Source: Hymenopus coronatus (lineage: Eukaryota; Arthropoda; Insecta; Mantodea; Hymenopodidae). From it: DNA of 64,000 bases. The first letter of the stretch is position 1. Every line of letters begins with the position of its first letter. Shown in pieces: positions 1-10,930 of the stretch. The stretch covers positions 59,012,501 through 59,076,500 of the forward strand of contig CM060899.1 in NCBI GenBank assembly GCA_030762935.1. Reading direction: 5' to 3'. A model generated the notes under the pieces. The model was not told the DNA's origin. It saw only the letters and a program-made list of their open reading frames with translations, and made no database searches. Made by a program: the position numbers and the translations under genes.

Positions 1-45
1 AAGTGTATGCCGTTTTCGAGACATTCCTTGTTATTAGTTTCGCGT
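1..45 (-). repeat. E repeat, small internal fragment
   Basis: Matches the middle of inverted E copies (CGTTTTCGAGACATTCC block). It is cut by the window edge and passes directly into an opposite-strand E fragment. Confidence 0.6.
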
Positions 46-52
46 GGGAAGT

Positions 53-179
53 GTTTAGTTTGGTATTTAACCGACTTTTCGTTTTTGGGCTCAAGGAACC
101 TAATACATGTATGGAATTTTTGGGTGCATTACAATACCTTCTCTATGCACTATATGCATTTTACGTGTAGAGAAAGTAA
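53..179 (+). repeat. E repeat, 3' end
   Basis: Contains the GGTATTTAACCGACTTTTCG block, then jumps over the CA tract to the 3' palindrome and the GTGTAGAGAAAGT end. The 3' palindrome is decayed (ACTATATGCATTTTACG). Confidence 0.75.
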
Positions 180-1173
180 ATAAGTGTTGCACTTTGGACT
201 TTTGGTTGGAAGATGAAGATCTGAAAGCACAAGTGACATCTTGGCTCAGGTCTTTAGCAGTGGAAAGGTATGGCATCTGCATTCAAAAACTAGTATAACC
301 TGACAATAAATATATTACAGAATGGAGAATACGTTGAGAAGTAGAGTAATGTACTGAAACTTTGTAAATCAAGATTTGGGTCGATATCCTTGGTTATTGT
401 GTTGTTATGCCAAATCGTTGGTTACTTTCTGCATGGCTCTCGTTGAAAATCCTTATGTTTGAGATATTTTGACCCAGTTACAAAAATATTTACAGCATAT
501 ATTTAGGAAATGTGGAAGCATTTCATTAATTTTGTTTACTCTATGCCATTTATAATGTTGGAAATACAGGATCAAACTAAAGTACATTGATCTTGAAAAC
601 TACTGAAACAATTCTTTTAAGATTTTTTTTTCAGAAGCTAAAAATAGAGGACCGAGAAAGGTTGTGGAACAGAATTTTTCTATAAGTCTTAGGTTTTTTT
701 AAAAAAATGTTATTATTTTGAAAAAAAAATTATAAATCTTCTACTACATATATTTCTATTTATGTTACTTTCTATAAGATTTATGGACATTCTGTTCCAC
801 AGAAAACTGTATTCCTATATCAAGAACTACTATGGAAAATTTCATTGCAATATCTTGCATAATTTTGGAGAAACATGGACAAATGTAAACTTTTGGAAAA
901 CCGAAAGAGAAAATTGAGAACCCTATGTAGCTGGGAAAACTTGTTTAATAATGACCATAACCACACTCCTATTATAGGCATTTATTTCTTCAACACTTTT
1001 CTTTAGTGGTTCAACACAGCTTTTAATAACCCTCTTGCAAGCTTTGGCACGCTGCCTCGAAATGTTTGACAATTATGCAAGAACAATATAAAATTTTGAC
1101 TCGGAAAAACAAATTCCAAACAAAAACTTTTATAACTTTGCTAGCACGCGTGTTTACAAACAGAATACATATT
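180..1173. other. unassigned AT-rich DNA
   Basis: No gene, RNA or repeat recognised. Short ORFs are scattered on both strands without domain features. There are several A or T runs around 625-730. Confidence 0.5.
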
Positions 1174-1325
1174 AGAGTTAATATAATTTAAAGCATTTTA
1201 CTTTCTCCACCATGTACGAATGTTTTTTTTCAACCTCCAATAGGCTATAAATAAAAGACAAGTTCATAGAAAACATTTATTTCATTACTAACATTTTTGT
1301 ACACTTATGGCTACTTTTCAACTTG
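1174..1325 (-). mobile_element. mariner family M1, 3' terminal fragment
   Basis: Shares the terminal block (CAACCTCCAATAGGCTATAAA at about 1231) and the following subterminal DNA with the M1 copies at 7 kb and 11.5 kb. The sequence outside the transposon end (1174-1215) also matches the flank of the 7 kb copy. The two therefore descend from one duplicated site or from insertion into the same older repeat. Only about 100 bp of the element remains; the transposase part is lost after about 1325. Confidence 0.65.
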
Positions 1326-1730
1326 TGTTGTTACAGCCTTCTTGAAACAGGTATAAAAGTTTTCTGAAACATTTGCTAGCCTAAATAGGAAAGAAAATTG
1401 ACTAACTGTTCTTTGAAAATGCTCTCTGTCAGAAAATACACCTTTATAGAAACACATTTTGAAATATTTGATATGTAAGTTAACCATTCTGAACACACAT
1501 TGGCTAATATAAGCTAAATTTACTATTCATTTATTAATTGCCATGGCAACAAGCACTGTGAGTACTTACAGTAAGAGTTTGAGAGGTTATTAATACTTCC
1601 AGTACAATTAGGAAATGACGCAACTCTCAAGACATGTGCTACTTCAAGTAAAGAATCTATTCTAAAATTCATTAATAAAAGAGCGTCCATACAATTTAAA
1701 TGTAGCCTTCATTTTTTCACATCGAGAATT

Positions 1731-1732
<2 letters not shown>
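1326..1732. other. unassigned DNA
   Basis: No feature recognised. A 61-residue minus-strand ORF (1311-1496) has no recognisable motif. Confidence 0.4.
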
Positions 1733-1787
<55 letters not shown>

Positions 1788-2034
1788 TAGCTTAACGTCC
1801 TTTAACCTGGTTGGTAATATCGGACGGTGAATGAAATTGGTGAAATGATCTTCAAATGATCTCGGGATCCATGGCGCTTAAAGTTTCTCGACATTCGTCT
1901 TCTCAGGATAAGGGAAAACCCCGAAAAAGAACCTTATCCGGGTAACTCACCCTAAGTGAGATTCGAACTCACGACCTTTTGAATGTGAGGTAGACACGCT
2001 TCCACCACACTACCACCACACTACCCAGGCGGGC
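1733..2034 (-). mobile_element. SINE-A, full length, tRNA-derived
   Basis: Read on the minus strand it begins with a tRNA-like head: GCCCGCCTGGGTAGTGTGGT, then an internal promoter B-box GTTCGAATCTC around 1965. A body shared with five other copies in the window follows (TTAAAGGACGTTAAGC near the 3' end). It ends in a 54-bp poly(A), seen as T at 1733-1786. No clear target duplication is seen. The head contains a short local duplication of the CCACACTACCA block. SINEs of this type are transcribed by RNA polymerase III and copied by a partner LINE; the partner is not identified here. Confidence 0.88.
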
Positions 2035-2727
2035 TCATATTTTCTTAATGTTAAAAAAATATTGAAAAACAATTTTGATTTATTATTGCTTTTTTTTTTT
2101 TTTTTACAGTTATTTCAAGTATTTCAAAAAGTAATTGGCTAACTACGAGCTGTATAATACTTACTAGTATAACTTACGTTTCTTAGTACGCAATATATTA
2201 TTTTAACACAGTTCTAGATCGAATTTAAATCTGAAATTTCAGGATTATATTCTTATGATGTCAAACTCATTTATGAGCTAATAAATAAAAAACTATTTTT
2301 GACCCCAGTCGCTTGCTTCCCCCCTTAAACGTATAGAGTGCTGTAGGCGTCTGGAACTGAATCTCAGCACTAATGCAACCCACACTCCTAACTATGAGGA
2401 TAAAGTTAATTCATTTTAGCCGAAACGCTACGAAGTCTCTCACGTTATAAACTTTAATTATAGTTGAGTTTGGAAACATACTGAATCTAGTTAGAAACTT
2501 CTGGTTGTGTAATTAAATAAATGTGCAGGTTAACAAAACGTAATGCCAAGCGTAGAGCAAGTTTGATATTCAGCTTGTAGTTACGCAGAGAAAGTTAGTC
2601 ACATTTTGCTGTTTACTTTTCCCGTGTCAAAATGAGTTCCATTGTTAAGAATTTCTCAGGAAACACCACCAGATAGAGGGGAACTGCACAAGGGATATCG
2701 TAGACATCATTGTTGCCTCCAGCTTAC
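2035..2727. other. unassigned DNA
   Basis: No feature recognised beyond a T-run at 2091-2105. The 100-residue ORF starting at 2642 runs into an E-repeat relic and a CA tract, so it is not judged a gene. Confidence 0.4.
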
Positions 2728-2822
2728 GTTTTCTACCATGTATCTAGAAGTAGAGAGAATTGTGCATTCCATGTCGAAGTTTCACACGAAATATATGCTT
2801 AGAAGTCCCTGGACCCTAAAAA
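2728..2822 (-). repeat. E repeat, degraded 3' end
   Basis: Diverged match to the inverted E end: the ACTATGTACATAG region, then the CATTCCA..TCGA..TTTCACACGAAATATATG block. One of the most decayed copies. Confidence 0.5.
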
Positions 2823-3864
2823 ATGATTACCTTGTCTGTTACATATACACAATAAAGTTGAGGAATACACACACACACACAAGGTGGTTCACCTGTCCCT
2901 TATTCTCTGGTTTTATGCAACCCGCAGATTACAGTCTAACCTGAAAACATCGTTCCCGAGACTTGTCTTCTGCACTCTCACATTATAGATTTTGGAGCTA
3001 CAAGTTATAGCTAAACATTAGCGTAATTGGTTAACGCGCGGAGTTCCAAGATGCTCGATCCAAAACATTGACATTTTTCCCCCGCTTTTTTTCTTCCTGA
3101 TTTTGCCACAAAGCTAGATGGGATATCGGAACATTTTTAACTTACTTATTTGTATCTCTTTTGTTGTTCTCTTTATTTATGTTTATTCTAACTTTATCAA
3201 TCCAGTTACAGGAAATACAAATGAAAATGAACATTCTTAGTCATACTCATTCAGTTTCTTCTAAATATGCAGTTATTATTACAATGTTTTAAAACTAACA
3301 CAGGTATTTCAGATAATACTACAGAACTAGATCCTTTTTCAGGGTATCTCTAAAATACCTAGGCTGACAATCTTAAATTGTGCCAAGTACATGGGTATTC
3401 ACCAACACTTTCAGTTGAAAAGAAAATTAGGTTTAATCCCCTTAATTTAAACTCCTCAATATCCATACGCTTCGTGCATTTGTATCTAATGGGGCATGTC
3501 TAGACCTAAAGTTTCTTCCGGTAGTATTTGCTAACCCACTGAGGGTACCAGCTGCCAAAGTGTTGTAGAGAACATTTTCTAACTACGAAGAACAATCGAT
3601 AACATGTTGTTTTAGTATTGTGAAATTGTTTTATTAACCCTATACGTTTTGAAAATCTCCTTTAGTATTTAAAGTCTTAGTGAAGTTTCTTTTTTAAAAT
3701 AATTACAAAGAAAATTAAGGATCGAAAACTGAAGAATACGTAAAATGAACTGTCATTTGTTCTTCATCGTATACCGTTTTGTTTACTCCTAAAATTATTA
3801 GAGTGACAAACACTGAACTAACTTTGCACGTCGATGGATAATATAAAAAGAAGAAAAAAAAGTT
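2823..3864. other. mostly unassigned; tRNA-like scrap at 3015-3060
   Basis: At about 3015-3060 there is TTAGCGTAATTGGTTAACGC followed by a weak CTCGATCC box, resembling the 5' half of a tRNA-derived SINE. Nothing else recognisable. Confidence 0.35.
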
Positions 3865-4132
3865 GCCCGCCTGAGTAGTGTGGTGGTAGCGTGTCTGCCT
3901 CACATTCAAAAGGTCGTGAGTTTGAATCTCGCTGAGGGTAATTTACTCGGATAAGGTTTTTTTTCGGGTTTTTTCCCTTATCCTGAAAAGATGAATGCCG
4001 AGTAACTTTAAGCTCCATGGACCCCGAGATCATTTGGACATCATTTCACCAATTTCATTCATCGTCCAATATGACCAATGACCAACCAGGTTAAAGGACG
4101 TTAAGCTAAAAAAAAAAAAAAAAAAAAAAAAA
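3865..4132 (+). mobile_element. SINE-A, full length
   Basis: Same family as 1733-2034, opposite strand. tRNA-like head with GTTTGAATCTC B-box at about 3920, then the GGATAAGG..CCTTATCC inverted repeat, the body, and a 25-bp poly(A) tail at 4108-4132. A short CCAATATGACCAATGACCAACC stutter near 4065 is a private duplication. Confidence 0.88.
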
Positions 4133-4229
4133 GCGCACGCAGACTGTGGGACTCGAACCACTGACACGCTGCAGGTAAAAAGGAAACATGAAATTAAGCA
4201 GTTGAGCTATAACCATTGCGCCCGTTTGC
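4133..4229 (-). mobile_element. tRNA-derived SINE head
   Basis: On the minus strand: GGGCGCAATGGTTATAGCTC resembles an A-box region, and GTGGTTCGAGTCCCAC contains a perfect B-box with a paired T-stem. Spacing between the boxes is widened by about 20 bp relative to a tRNA, so this is a SINE head or tRNA pseudogene. It directly abuts the SINE-A poly(A) tail. Confidence 0.6.
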
Positions 4230-4597
4230 TGTGTTAAAACTTGTAGGCATAGTATCACACATGTTTCCCTCTACGCTTCCAATCTCTTTATAACTTTTGT
4301 GGACTCCTTTTTGTAGCTTAAACTGTTCATTTAGCCTTAATCCATTATAATTTACGTTGCAGAACGTATGACAGCGATCCTATTCTGTTGTAGTAGCATG
4401 TAATTCTGCTTTGACAGTCAGCAATGCCTTACACAAGCCAGGTCTTATTGTGGGCATGTGGGGAGCAGGGCGCACGGTAAAAAAGATTCAAATGCCGTGC
4501 AAATGAGTATATCTGTTGTGCAGTATTGGACTAAACGTTTCCAGAAGCGCGGTGAAGATGGTTTGAAAACGCGACCAAAATCCGGAAAGCCAAGAAA

Positions 4598-5169
4598 AAA
4601 ATGTGTTCCATTCATATGACTTTCTCTACATCTCTGCAACAAATTATTGTTAAAAAGCCCATGCTTTTGTTTACTTCATGCTGATCGAGAAAAAAATAGT
4701 AGAAATAGAGTGACAAATTCCTGTATGAGAAAAGTATAAGTTTTTCAAAGCTGAAACCGATAACAAGGAATATCCATAAAACGATCAACACCACGAAAAA
4801 ATGTATATAGCATAAATTATGTGTTTTAACGTGCCCTACATTTTTTGTGTGGTAAATTTTTGTCCATCTTTTACAGTTTAGTAGTTATGCAAAATACTTT
4901 AAAAGTCATCCAGAATAAAGTAGTCTTCATAAACTATTCCCAGAAAATTCAGGATATTCATTTTATTTGTCAGGCAAATATCTTTAATATACGATATTTT
5001 AATCAAAATCGTTAGAGCCATTTTTGAGAAAATCAAAATTTTCGAAAAAAGTTCCATGTAAAGGGTAGTTTAGGGTGGGAGGACTTTCTTGAAAATCTTT
5101 GTGTCGCATCCTTGGAAGATACCCAAGTTTGGTATTCAAGTCTTTTCGTTTTGAGCTATGCGTCCCACA

Positions 5170-5222
<53 letters not shown>

Positions 5223-5379
5223 GCACAAACAGACACGGACATTTTTCTAAAAAAATGTTTGTTTTTTTTATTCAGGGGGACCCAAAACGTATATTTCCGG
5301 TGAAATATCGGTATCGAATTATTGGGTGCATTACAATACCTTCTCTATACACTATGTACATAGTACGTGTAGAGAAAGT
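4598..5379 (+). repeat. E repeat inserted in Tc1-like transposase
   Basis: Nearly complete. It starts at TGTGTTCCATTCATATGACT after an A-run and ends GTGTAGAGAAAGT at 5379. It has lost the first few TCTGA bases and part of the 5' third. The palindrome TACACTATGTACATAGTACG is intact. It carries the longest (CA)n of any copy here. Confidence 0.9.
5171..5219 (+). repeat. (AC)n microsatellite inside E repeat
   Basis: About 24 uninterrupted AC units at the site where other E copies have 4-15 units. Confidence 0.97.
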
Positions 5380-5845
5380 AATAACGGCAAAAGCCGAAGC
5401 TACGTTAATAAATGCTAGCAGAGATGCACCTTTTAAACCGTCTACAAGATTGCTTCGCGATTTGAAGCTATCTTGCTCCTTTACTACGGTGAGAAACCGC
5501 CTCCTTGAAGCTTGCATCCATCATGGAAAGGCAGCAAAGAAAATAGACAGCACCACAACAGTCGAATGGTGTTTGCACTTGAATACTTGATCAAACCAGA
5601 CAGATTTTGGCAGCTAGTGATTTTCTTAGATGAACATTTTTTTGCCTTGATGAGGATGGGTGAATGTAGGTATTTGTGGCGACCAAACAAAACTCACTAT
5701 GTTCCAGAAAACGTAGTTGCCAATAAAAGAAGTGGTCGCATAAGTGTGGGATTTTGGGTTTGGAGGTTCACAAACAATACTGATTACTGCCTACTTTGAC
5801 AGCTCTATTCTCCATCAGATCAAACCCCATCCCCGCCGTAACTTT

Positions 5846-5996
5846 AGGTTTTCCCTTATCCTGAGAAGAATAATGTGAGTAACTTTAAGCTCCATGGACC
5901 CTGAGATCATTTGAGCATCATTTCACCAATTTCATTCATCGTCCGATATGACCAACCAGGTTAAAGGACGTTAAGCTAAAAAAAAAAAAAAAAAAA
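5846..5996 (+). mobile_element. SINE-A, 5'-truncated
   Basis: Begins inside the body (AGGTTTTCCCTTATCCTGAG) and runs to the TTAAAGGACGTTAAGC end with a 19-bp poly(A). The tRNA head is missing, as expected from incomplete reverse transcription or later deletion. Confidence 0.85.
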
Positions 5997-7029
5997 GAAA
6001 AGTGTTTTACTAGAGTGCATAAAACAATTCTGCTAACTCCAAACATCTCGAGAACCTGCTTATATTCCTGTAAATTTCCAAACTGGCATTTTCTCTGTAG
6101 TCCCGATTAACCATGCGAAAGTTCGCCAAAACTCGTTCTCAACCATTTTGTAAGGAGACACGTTACCTAATCTCACTTCCAGGTGGCTATTCCTATTAGC
6201 GAATGAGTTGACAAACCCAGCATAGGTGTGCTCTATTGGTTCCATATAGAACACTCACCTGCAAGGTGACAGTATCAGCCAATAAAATAAAAACATGACG
6301 TAATAAAGTACCCTACAAACGGTAAGGAATGCGGTATACGGAACAAGACAGTGCTGATTTCTTTTTGTGCCTTGCACGTGAGTGATCCACAATGCATGGC
6401 ATAGCAATTGTCAAACTAAGAGCATTCCTCGCCCCTTTCCTGATACTGTTATTCGTAGTATTTACCGTTATAATGAAGTTAAAGCACGAAGTAAACAAAA
6501 CAGGTGATTGCGTTAACATTGATAAATTGATATTAAACTTCGTTATTTACTGTGAAGCATATTATTCTGCTTTTAATCTGCAGAGAGCGCATACTGCAAA
6601 TGAAAATTAATGTTGTACGGGACGCGTTTTGTCGATTACGATCCTACAAATTAATTCTCGACCAAGTGAATCATAAAGCCAAAGAATGCAGCTTTGCATA
6701 ATCGATAAATGTGGGAATATCGCAGATACATACAACAAACCGCGATGGAGCCTGCCATATGAATTCATTATTTTGTTTGCTTGTTTCGCCCATGCCTTCT
6801 TCTATTTTAACCGACACAATACACCGATAAAAAATAACAGTTTAATTGATTGCAATGGAAAACTGCAATAAACCTGACTCAAAGAGCGTTGGAACTCATA
6901 ACCATAGAACCATTCTTCACCGAATTGGAGAAAGCAAACACTTGGTGCCAAAGATGTTTTATATAAATACACTCTTAGACATATTTGCTACCTGTCGAAC
7001 TACAGTGAAACTATTTTAAAAAGAGCTAA
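5997..7029. other. unassigned DNA; one hydrophobic small ORF
   Basis: No repeat recognised. A 72-residue ORF at 6392-6610 begins MHGIAIVKLRAFLAPFLILL, a plausible signal-anchor segment. A CAG/GTGATT sequence at about 6503 could be a splice donor. Nothing around it supports a gene, so it is not called as one. Confidence 0.35.
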
Positions 7030-7753
7030 GTTAATATAATTTAATGCATTTTACTTTCTCCACCATGTGCGAGTGTTTTTTTTTTCAACCTCCCATAGGT
7101 TTTAAATAAAAGACAAGTTCATAGAAAACAATTATTTTAGTTATAAAAGTTTTGTACACTTATGGTTACTTTTCAATATAATCACGAAAAAGATTGAGAC
7201 ATTTATCGTACCTGTGCAAAATACCCGCTTCAAAAAATGTTGCCGCCAATGATTTCAAATGAGCATTGACGTTGTTATGAAGAACTTCATTGATTTGGAA
7301 GTGCTACCCTCCTAGCCGCGTCTTCAGTCCAGGGAAAAGGCGAAAGTCGCTGGGTGCCAGGTCAGGACTGTACGGTGGATGATCCATTGAAATTGTTCAA
7401 AACGCCGATGGGTTGTGCCAGCAGTGTGTGGACGAGCGTTGTCATGGATCAGCACAATTCCTTAAGTCAGCATTCCTCTTCGTTTGTTTTGAATGGCTCT
7501 CCACAAACGTCGTAAAGTTTCACAATAAACAACTGCATTGATAGTGGTTCCGGGCTGCATCATTGGCGGCAACAGTTTTTGAAGCGGGTATTGCAAAACT
7601 TGTGCACAGGCACGACAAATGTCTTAATATTTTCGGTGATTATGTTGAAAAGTAAACATAAGTGTACAAAATTTTTAGTAATAAAATAATTGTTTTCTAT
7701 GAACTTGTCTTTTATTTATAGTCTATCGGAGGTTGAAAAAAAAAGGTCCTTGT
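7030..7753. mobile_element. mariner M1 fold-back derivative, degraded
   Basis: Both ends are the 3' end of the same mariner. From the left, the minus strand encodes the C-terminal half of a mariner transposase, with a LAPSDF-equivalent around 7345 and NARPH-equivalent around 7430, broken by frameshifts. From about 7560 the plus strand again encodes the last ~30 codons (FEAGIAKLVHRHDKCL..GDYVEK) and ends in the same terminal DNA inverted (to 7753). The joint lies at about 7558 (CCGGGCTGCATCATTGG). The helix-turn-helix half is absent, so it cannot encode a transposase. The left flank matches the flank of the 1.2 kb fragment. Confidence 0.8.
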
Positions 7754-7799
7754 TTGTAGTAGTTAAAGAAGGCATTCCATATCACGACTTATTATAATA

Positions 7800-7995
7800 A
7801 AAATACTTTTTAGAAAAAATGTTCTAGGAACAGCATAGCTCCAAAAAGAAAAGTTGGTTAAATATCAAACCTCATACTACGCTCAGCATTTTCCAAGGAT
7901 GCTATTCGAAAATGTTCAAGAAAATTTGGAAATATTTTTGAAAACTTTGATTTTCTTAAAAATAGTTCTAACGAATGTTCTTGAAATACAACATT
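7800..7995 (-). repeat. E repeat, central fragment
   Basis: Contains AACAGCATAGCTCCAAAAAG, the AAACTT-type hairpin region, TCCAAGGATGC and the GATTTTCTTAAAAATAG block; both tips missing. Confidence 0.6.
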
Positions 7996-9099
7996 ATTCT
8001 AAAAAAATATGTTTATTGACTAAACATTTAGTTTCAAATAAACAATTAAGTTCACCTGACGTAAAGACAGTTTACAGTTTATGGCTACAATGCGCGATAA
8101 CACTGCAGTCACTCACGACTCAGTTCCAATGTTAGTAATCTACTTGTATATCAACATCAAATTGCTTGGTCGCAAGTTTACATTATGTGTTTTAACGTGT
8201 ATATACCCGCAACCTGTTGTACAGAACGCCAGTACTTCAGGAGGTAAAGCAAATTAGCAGTTAATGTTGTGGAACACCGAGAACTATAGGCAACTTCTCT
8301 GACAGCCCGGTGCGGCGGGTTTGCATCATTGTAGGCGGCACCGCTGTAGAAATAGTAGGTTTCTCGAATTCACGTATTCCACATTTGTAGCTTGGTGAGA
8401 CAGCATCCTCCAAAATAATTATCTCCCAGTTTACAAAAACAAAAAAAAACAAAAAAAAACAATTATGTTACTCTATTCTCCAAGGGTTCTAATACTGATC
8501 TTTGTTCATGACACCGAGTTCTGTAAAAACATATGCCAGCTGCAGTTGCTGAACAGTTGTATTCTCTACTGCTAATAGTTAAATAAAAAAATAATTAAAA
8601 AAAGTGTAACTAAGTTTAATAATCCGGACTTTAAGATATTAATACTTATGTTTACATGTAATATGATTAATTACAGATAATAATCTAATGATAATAATTT
8701 TTCTTTAGTGTATAATTCAATATTCAAATTTCAAATAAAAACTTCTGGAACACATATTTTACTAAACAACCTTTTGGCATTTAGCACGTATTTTGATTAC
8801 TCTGCAATTGTAAAAAAATATTAAAAGTTTTCTAATTTCTATGGCGTCTGAGTCCATGAGCTTAATCACGTTGGAGGCTATATAATTTTTTAATAAATTG
8901 TATCTGTTTTTGCGCCTAGTGAAATCTATATGTTGAATTTGTCTGTGAATAAAAAATAATATACCAGGGGCTTATTTCATAAAGTTACAAGCAAAATATC
9001 TTATAATACGTAGTAAATATATTCAAGCTACAAGTAATTTTACCAAGTGAAAAAAAAATATCTTGTGTGTTCCATTCACACTTATTCTAGTTGTTACAC
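7996..9099. other. unassigned AT-rich DNA
   Basis: Nothing recognised. A CAAAAAAAAA-type low-complexity run occurs at 8438-8461. Confidence 0.45.
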
Positions 9100-9640
9100 A
9101 AACAACTTTTCTTATAAAAGATTTTTCTTTTATATACGACATGCTAATCAAGGTAAACATTAGCAGAAATTGTCTTATTACTTCCTTGTAAGTAGAAGGG
9201 ACACAAGGTAATACACTAGGCTAAATCGAGTCAATATTTTAAAATTCCAATGTGAAGCAATTGAAGTTTGGTTCGCTTGCATGATGTGCAGCAAAACAAG
9301 AGAGAAGAAACGAAACGTTATTTCCTGATTGAGAAAAGTTTAAGTAGTTTAACTTTGAAACAAAAAACAAAGAATGTCTCAGAAAAGCTCGACTTTACAT
9401 AAAAATGTATACTACACAAATGATGTTTTTTAGCGAGATCTGTATTTTTGTGTAGTAAGTTTTTGTCTATCTCTTACGGTTTACCAGTTATACAAAATTC
9501 TGCAAAACTCATCCAGAATAAAGAGATCTTCAGAGGCAATTCCCAGAAAATTCAAAATATACATTTTATTAATGATGTAAATATCTTTAATATATGGTAT
9601 TTTAATCAAAATAATTACATCAATTTTTAAACAAAAAAAA
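9100..9640 (+). repeat. E repeat, 5' two thirds
   Basis: Starts in the 5' block (TTTCTTATAAAAGATTTTTC, subgroup E-b) and continues through AGAAATTGTCTTATTACTTC, TTTTTGTCTATCTCTTACGG and ATACATTTTATTAATGATG. It stops before the palindrome and CA tract. Confidence 0.75.
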
Positions 9641-10084
9641 CTAAATTTTTAGGTAATTAATATAAGACATAAACATTTAAATATTAAATTTAATTTTAAT
9701 AAATATCAAGGTTCAGATGTATAATTTAAGATAGGTTGTTATTAATCTGACAATAATATATTTATGTTGTTTTGTAAAATTAAAAAAAGAAAATTGTTAA
9801 TAAATAAAATAAGGTCTAAGGTATTGGTATAGTATACAGATTCTATTTTAATTGTTTTTAGTATATATCTAATAAATAAATGGGAGGTTCACGGGCTTCT
9901 ATATCGTTGTGCCTTTTCGAACTTGTATCACTAACATCGATTTTTGTAGGTTTGGTACATATTTGTAATGTTTGATTTTCTTAGGGCAGCTGCAACACAT
10001 GTTTTAAATGCCACTTAAAAGCGTTGCGCTGTCTATGTTAAACTTCAGAGCCATTTTTTTTTTTTTGCTACTTTTTCATACTCT
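9641..10084. other. AT-rich DNA with a small dispersed repeat
   Basis: Bases 9864-9940 match 12239-12315 (AATAAATAAATG..GGTTCACGG..CCGTTGTGCCTTTTCGA, roughly 80% by eye). The rest is AT-rich without features. Confidence 0.5.
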
Positions 10085-10290
10085 ACATCTATATTCCTTA
10101 AGTATACAGCTGTAGGTCTGAAAATGTTTCCAAAAGCAGTGTATACGTGTCTTTCTTCAGAAGGGAAGTAAAGCCGTTGGTCCCGAGTCGTAGATGTACT
10201 GCACGTAAAAAGAACCTCAAATGTGATAAAGAAGCCTCTGAGCAAAATAAGGCGGTCTTGCATGCCCATATAGTATGAGACGCTGAGAAA
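10085..10290 (+). mobile_element. SINE-C, body fragment
   Basis: Carries the CAGAAGGGAAGTAAAGCCGT and GCACGTAAAAAGAACC blocks that recur at 42.7 kb and 55.7 kb. No tRNA-like head is seen upstream. Confidence 0.6.
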
Positions 10291-10752
10291 CACAGCAGTT
10301 GAAAGAGCTAAATAAAACTCAGTTTAATTTAATTGAATTTACAATAACTTCTCTGCCTACTTTGCATAAAGTACCTATAGAGAAAGAAAATGAAATGGAA
10401 GATCGTTATCTCAGGAACTATTTAACATATTTAGATACTTTTTTTCAAGGTTTATTCAGCAATACCTTTACAGTTGATTGATGAAAAATAGAATATTTCT
10501 GTCCAATAGAAGGAAATGTATGTTGTTTTTTTTACAAAGCACTAAATGTGCTTATTGAACAATGGTTTATAAATTTAAAAAAAAACAACTAATCCATACA
10601 TAAAGCTTTTTGTGAAAATAAAGCCTATTTAAGTGCAAATGTGTGGTAAGAATATCAGCTCTTTATGTCAACTGGTTTCTGAGGTAATGCGACATTTGTA
10701 TAGAAAATGTTTCTTCTCCAGAAATTGCTTTTAAACATAACATTTAATAAAA
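10291..10752. other. unassigned DNA
   Basis: A 60-residue ORF (10299-10481) without recognisable motifs; no repeat identified. Confidence 0.4.
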
Positions 10753-10926
10753 TCTGATGTGCTCCATTCATATGACTATCTCTACATCTTTGCAATAAAT
10801 TATTGTTAAAAGCTTATTCTTCTATTTACTTAATGCTAATGGAGAAAAATTAGCAGAAAGGTTCTTATTACTTAGTTCCTAGTAAGTAGAAGGGAAAAAA
10901 GGAGTACCATAGGCTAAATCGAGAAC
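10753..10926 (+). repeat. E repeat, 5' tip only
   Basis: Intact start TCTGATGTGCTCCATTCATA through GTAAGTAGAAGGGAAAAAAGG and GGCTAAATCGAG, then abrupt replacement by LINE sequence. Confidence 0.8.
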
Positions 10927-10930
10927 AACT

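Larger units (their letters stand above)
4408..5799 (+). pseudogene. Tc1-like transposase, split by an E repeat
   Basis: Transposases of this family cut and paste a Tc1-type transposon in the nucleus. Two pieces are visible. At 4441-4597 is an N-terminal helix-turn-helix region (GLIVGMWGAGRTVKKI, then QYWTKRFQKRGEDGLKTRPK) with a frameshift and stop at 4504. At 5381-5799 is the continuation (RDAPFKPSTRLLRDL..TTVRNRLLEA), a second frameshift near 5550, then ALEYLIKPDRFWQLVIF-LDE, where the first or second catalytic Asp is expected, WRPNKTHYVPENV and KRSGRISVGFW. The two pieces flank a complete E repeat and the reading resumes directly after it. The C-terminal third and any terminal inverted repeats are missing. 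Confident as a Tc1/mariner-superfamily relic; the exact lineage is not known. Confidence 0.85.

Noticed and set aside
2642..2944. 100-residue ORF as a small gene
   Set aside because: Its middle is a decayed E repeat and its end a CA tract.
4999..5226. ORFs made of repeated Val-Cys or Thr-His
   Set aside because: Translations of (CA)n/(GT)n microsatellites.
6392..6610. 72-residue ORF with a hydrophobic N-terminus and possible splice donor
   Set aside because: Single short ORF, no second exon, no homology recognised; a chance hydrophobic ORF is as likely in AT-rich DNA.
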